Part shown: piece after piece, positions 6,678 through 6,916 of the stretch
How positions within the stretch are numbered: the stretch's first letter is position 1
Layout: every line of letters begins with the position of its first letter
From: Bacteroidota bacterium
Lineage (GTDB): Bacteria > Bacteroidota > Bacteroidia > Chitinophagales > Chitinophagaceae
Assembly (NCBI GenBank): GCA_947441205.1
Contig: CANETM010000085.1
Span: 1-6,916 of the forward strand
Length of the DNA: 6,916 nucleotides
Direction of reading: 5' to 3'
Position numbers and translations under genes: made by a program
The notes under the pieces: model-generated
The model's input: the letters and a program-made list of their open reading frames with translations, nothing else
What the model was told of the DNA's origin: nothing
Database searches by the model: none

Positions 6678-6916
6678 TTAATCATACTTGCGTTTATTAA
6701 ACCAAATATCACTCAAACTATATCCAACAGTAAATTGGTAATAATTTTCTTGAAAGCTATTTGCGCTACTACCTCTTTTCCCTAATTGGAATGCTAAATT
6801 TAATACTGAAAATTGATAATCGTAAGAACGATATTTACGAATTGGGAGCCCTAATCCAAGTGAAAATGAAGTTGTTTGAAGTCCATTTGCATCAAAGTTT
6901 ATATAATCCTTTCCAG
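6678..6916 (-). CDS. Outer-membrane beta-barrel protein (C-terminal 78 aa, cut by window edge)
   Basis: This frame runs in from the right edge (first full codon at 6914-6912) and stops at TAA 6680-6678, so only the C-terminus is visible. It reads as beta-barrel strands with alternating aromatic and polar residues: TTSFSLGLGLPIRKYRSYDYQ, then FSVLNLAFQLGKRGSS, NYYQFTVGYSLSDIWF and a terminal NKRKYD. The LGKRG, ENYYQ and GYSLSDIWFNKRKYD features match, from memory, a Bacteroidota outer-membrane protein family whose genes often stand directly before lptC, sometimes with a type III pantothenate kinase gene further upstream. I cannot see the N-terminus, so I cannot say whether it belongs to the FadL/OmpP1 type. 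It almost touches the lptC start, so the two are presumably co-transcribed. Confidence 0.75.
   Translation of the reverse strand, partial: GKDYINFDANGLQTTSFSLGLGLPIRKYRSYDYQFSVLNLAFQLGKRGSSANSFQENYYQFTVGYSLSDIWFNKRKYD

Overview
The window is AT-rich DNA that looks like the chromosome of a member of the Bacteroidota, possibly near Chitinophagaceae; the phylum is fairly secure and the family is a guess. The reasons are an LptC made as a lipoprotein and following an outer-membrane protein gene, a TatC with a long two-cysteine first periplasmic loop, a bacterial deoxyhypusine-synthase-like protein, weak or absent Shine-Dalgarno sequences, and no recognisable sigma-70 boxes. No RNA gene, mobile element, CRISPR array or prophage was seen.

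Layout: (1) Bases 1-592, plus strand, hold the 3' part of a deoxyhypusine synthase family gene. It ends at a symmetrical terminator (616-649) that also serves the convergent minus-strand genes. (2) Bases 655-1568, minus strand, hold an unrecognised pair: a 240-aa predicted lipoprotein, then a 63-aa protein with two membrane helices. They overlap by one base (TAATG), which suggests coupled translation. An AT-rich gap of about 200 bases lies upstream of them. (3) Bases 1829-6916, minus strand, hold six closely spaced genes in one direction, probably one operon. In transcription order they are the C-terminus of an outer-membrane beta-barrel protein (cut by the window edge), lptC, a CNNM/CorC-type membrane protein with CBS domains, tatC, rpiB, and a secreted M28 zinc peptidase. 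The run ends at a very strong perfect hairpin terminator (1764-1817).

Most of the six-gene run serves the cell envelope: lipopolysaccharide transport (LptC), an outer-membrane barrel, ion homeostasis (CNNM/CorC), export of folded proteins (TatC) and an exported peptidase. RpiB is the cytoplasmic pentose-phosphate enzyme among them. Most of the window is ordinary housekeeping sequence. The parts most worth a second look are the deoxyhypusine-synthase-like protein, whose active site seems only partly conserved, and the unassigned lipoprotein/small membrane protein pair. I see no convincing evidence for a wholly new multi-gene system.
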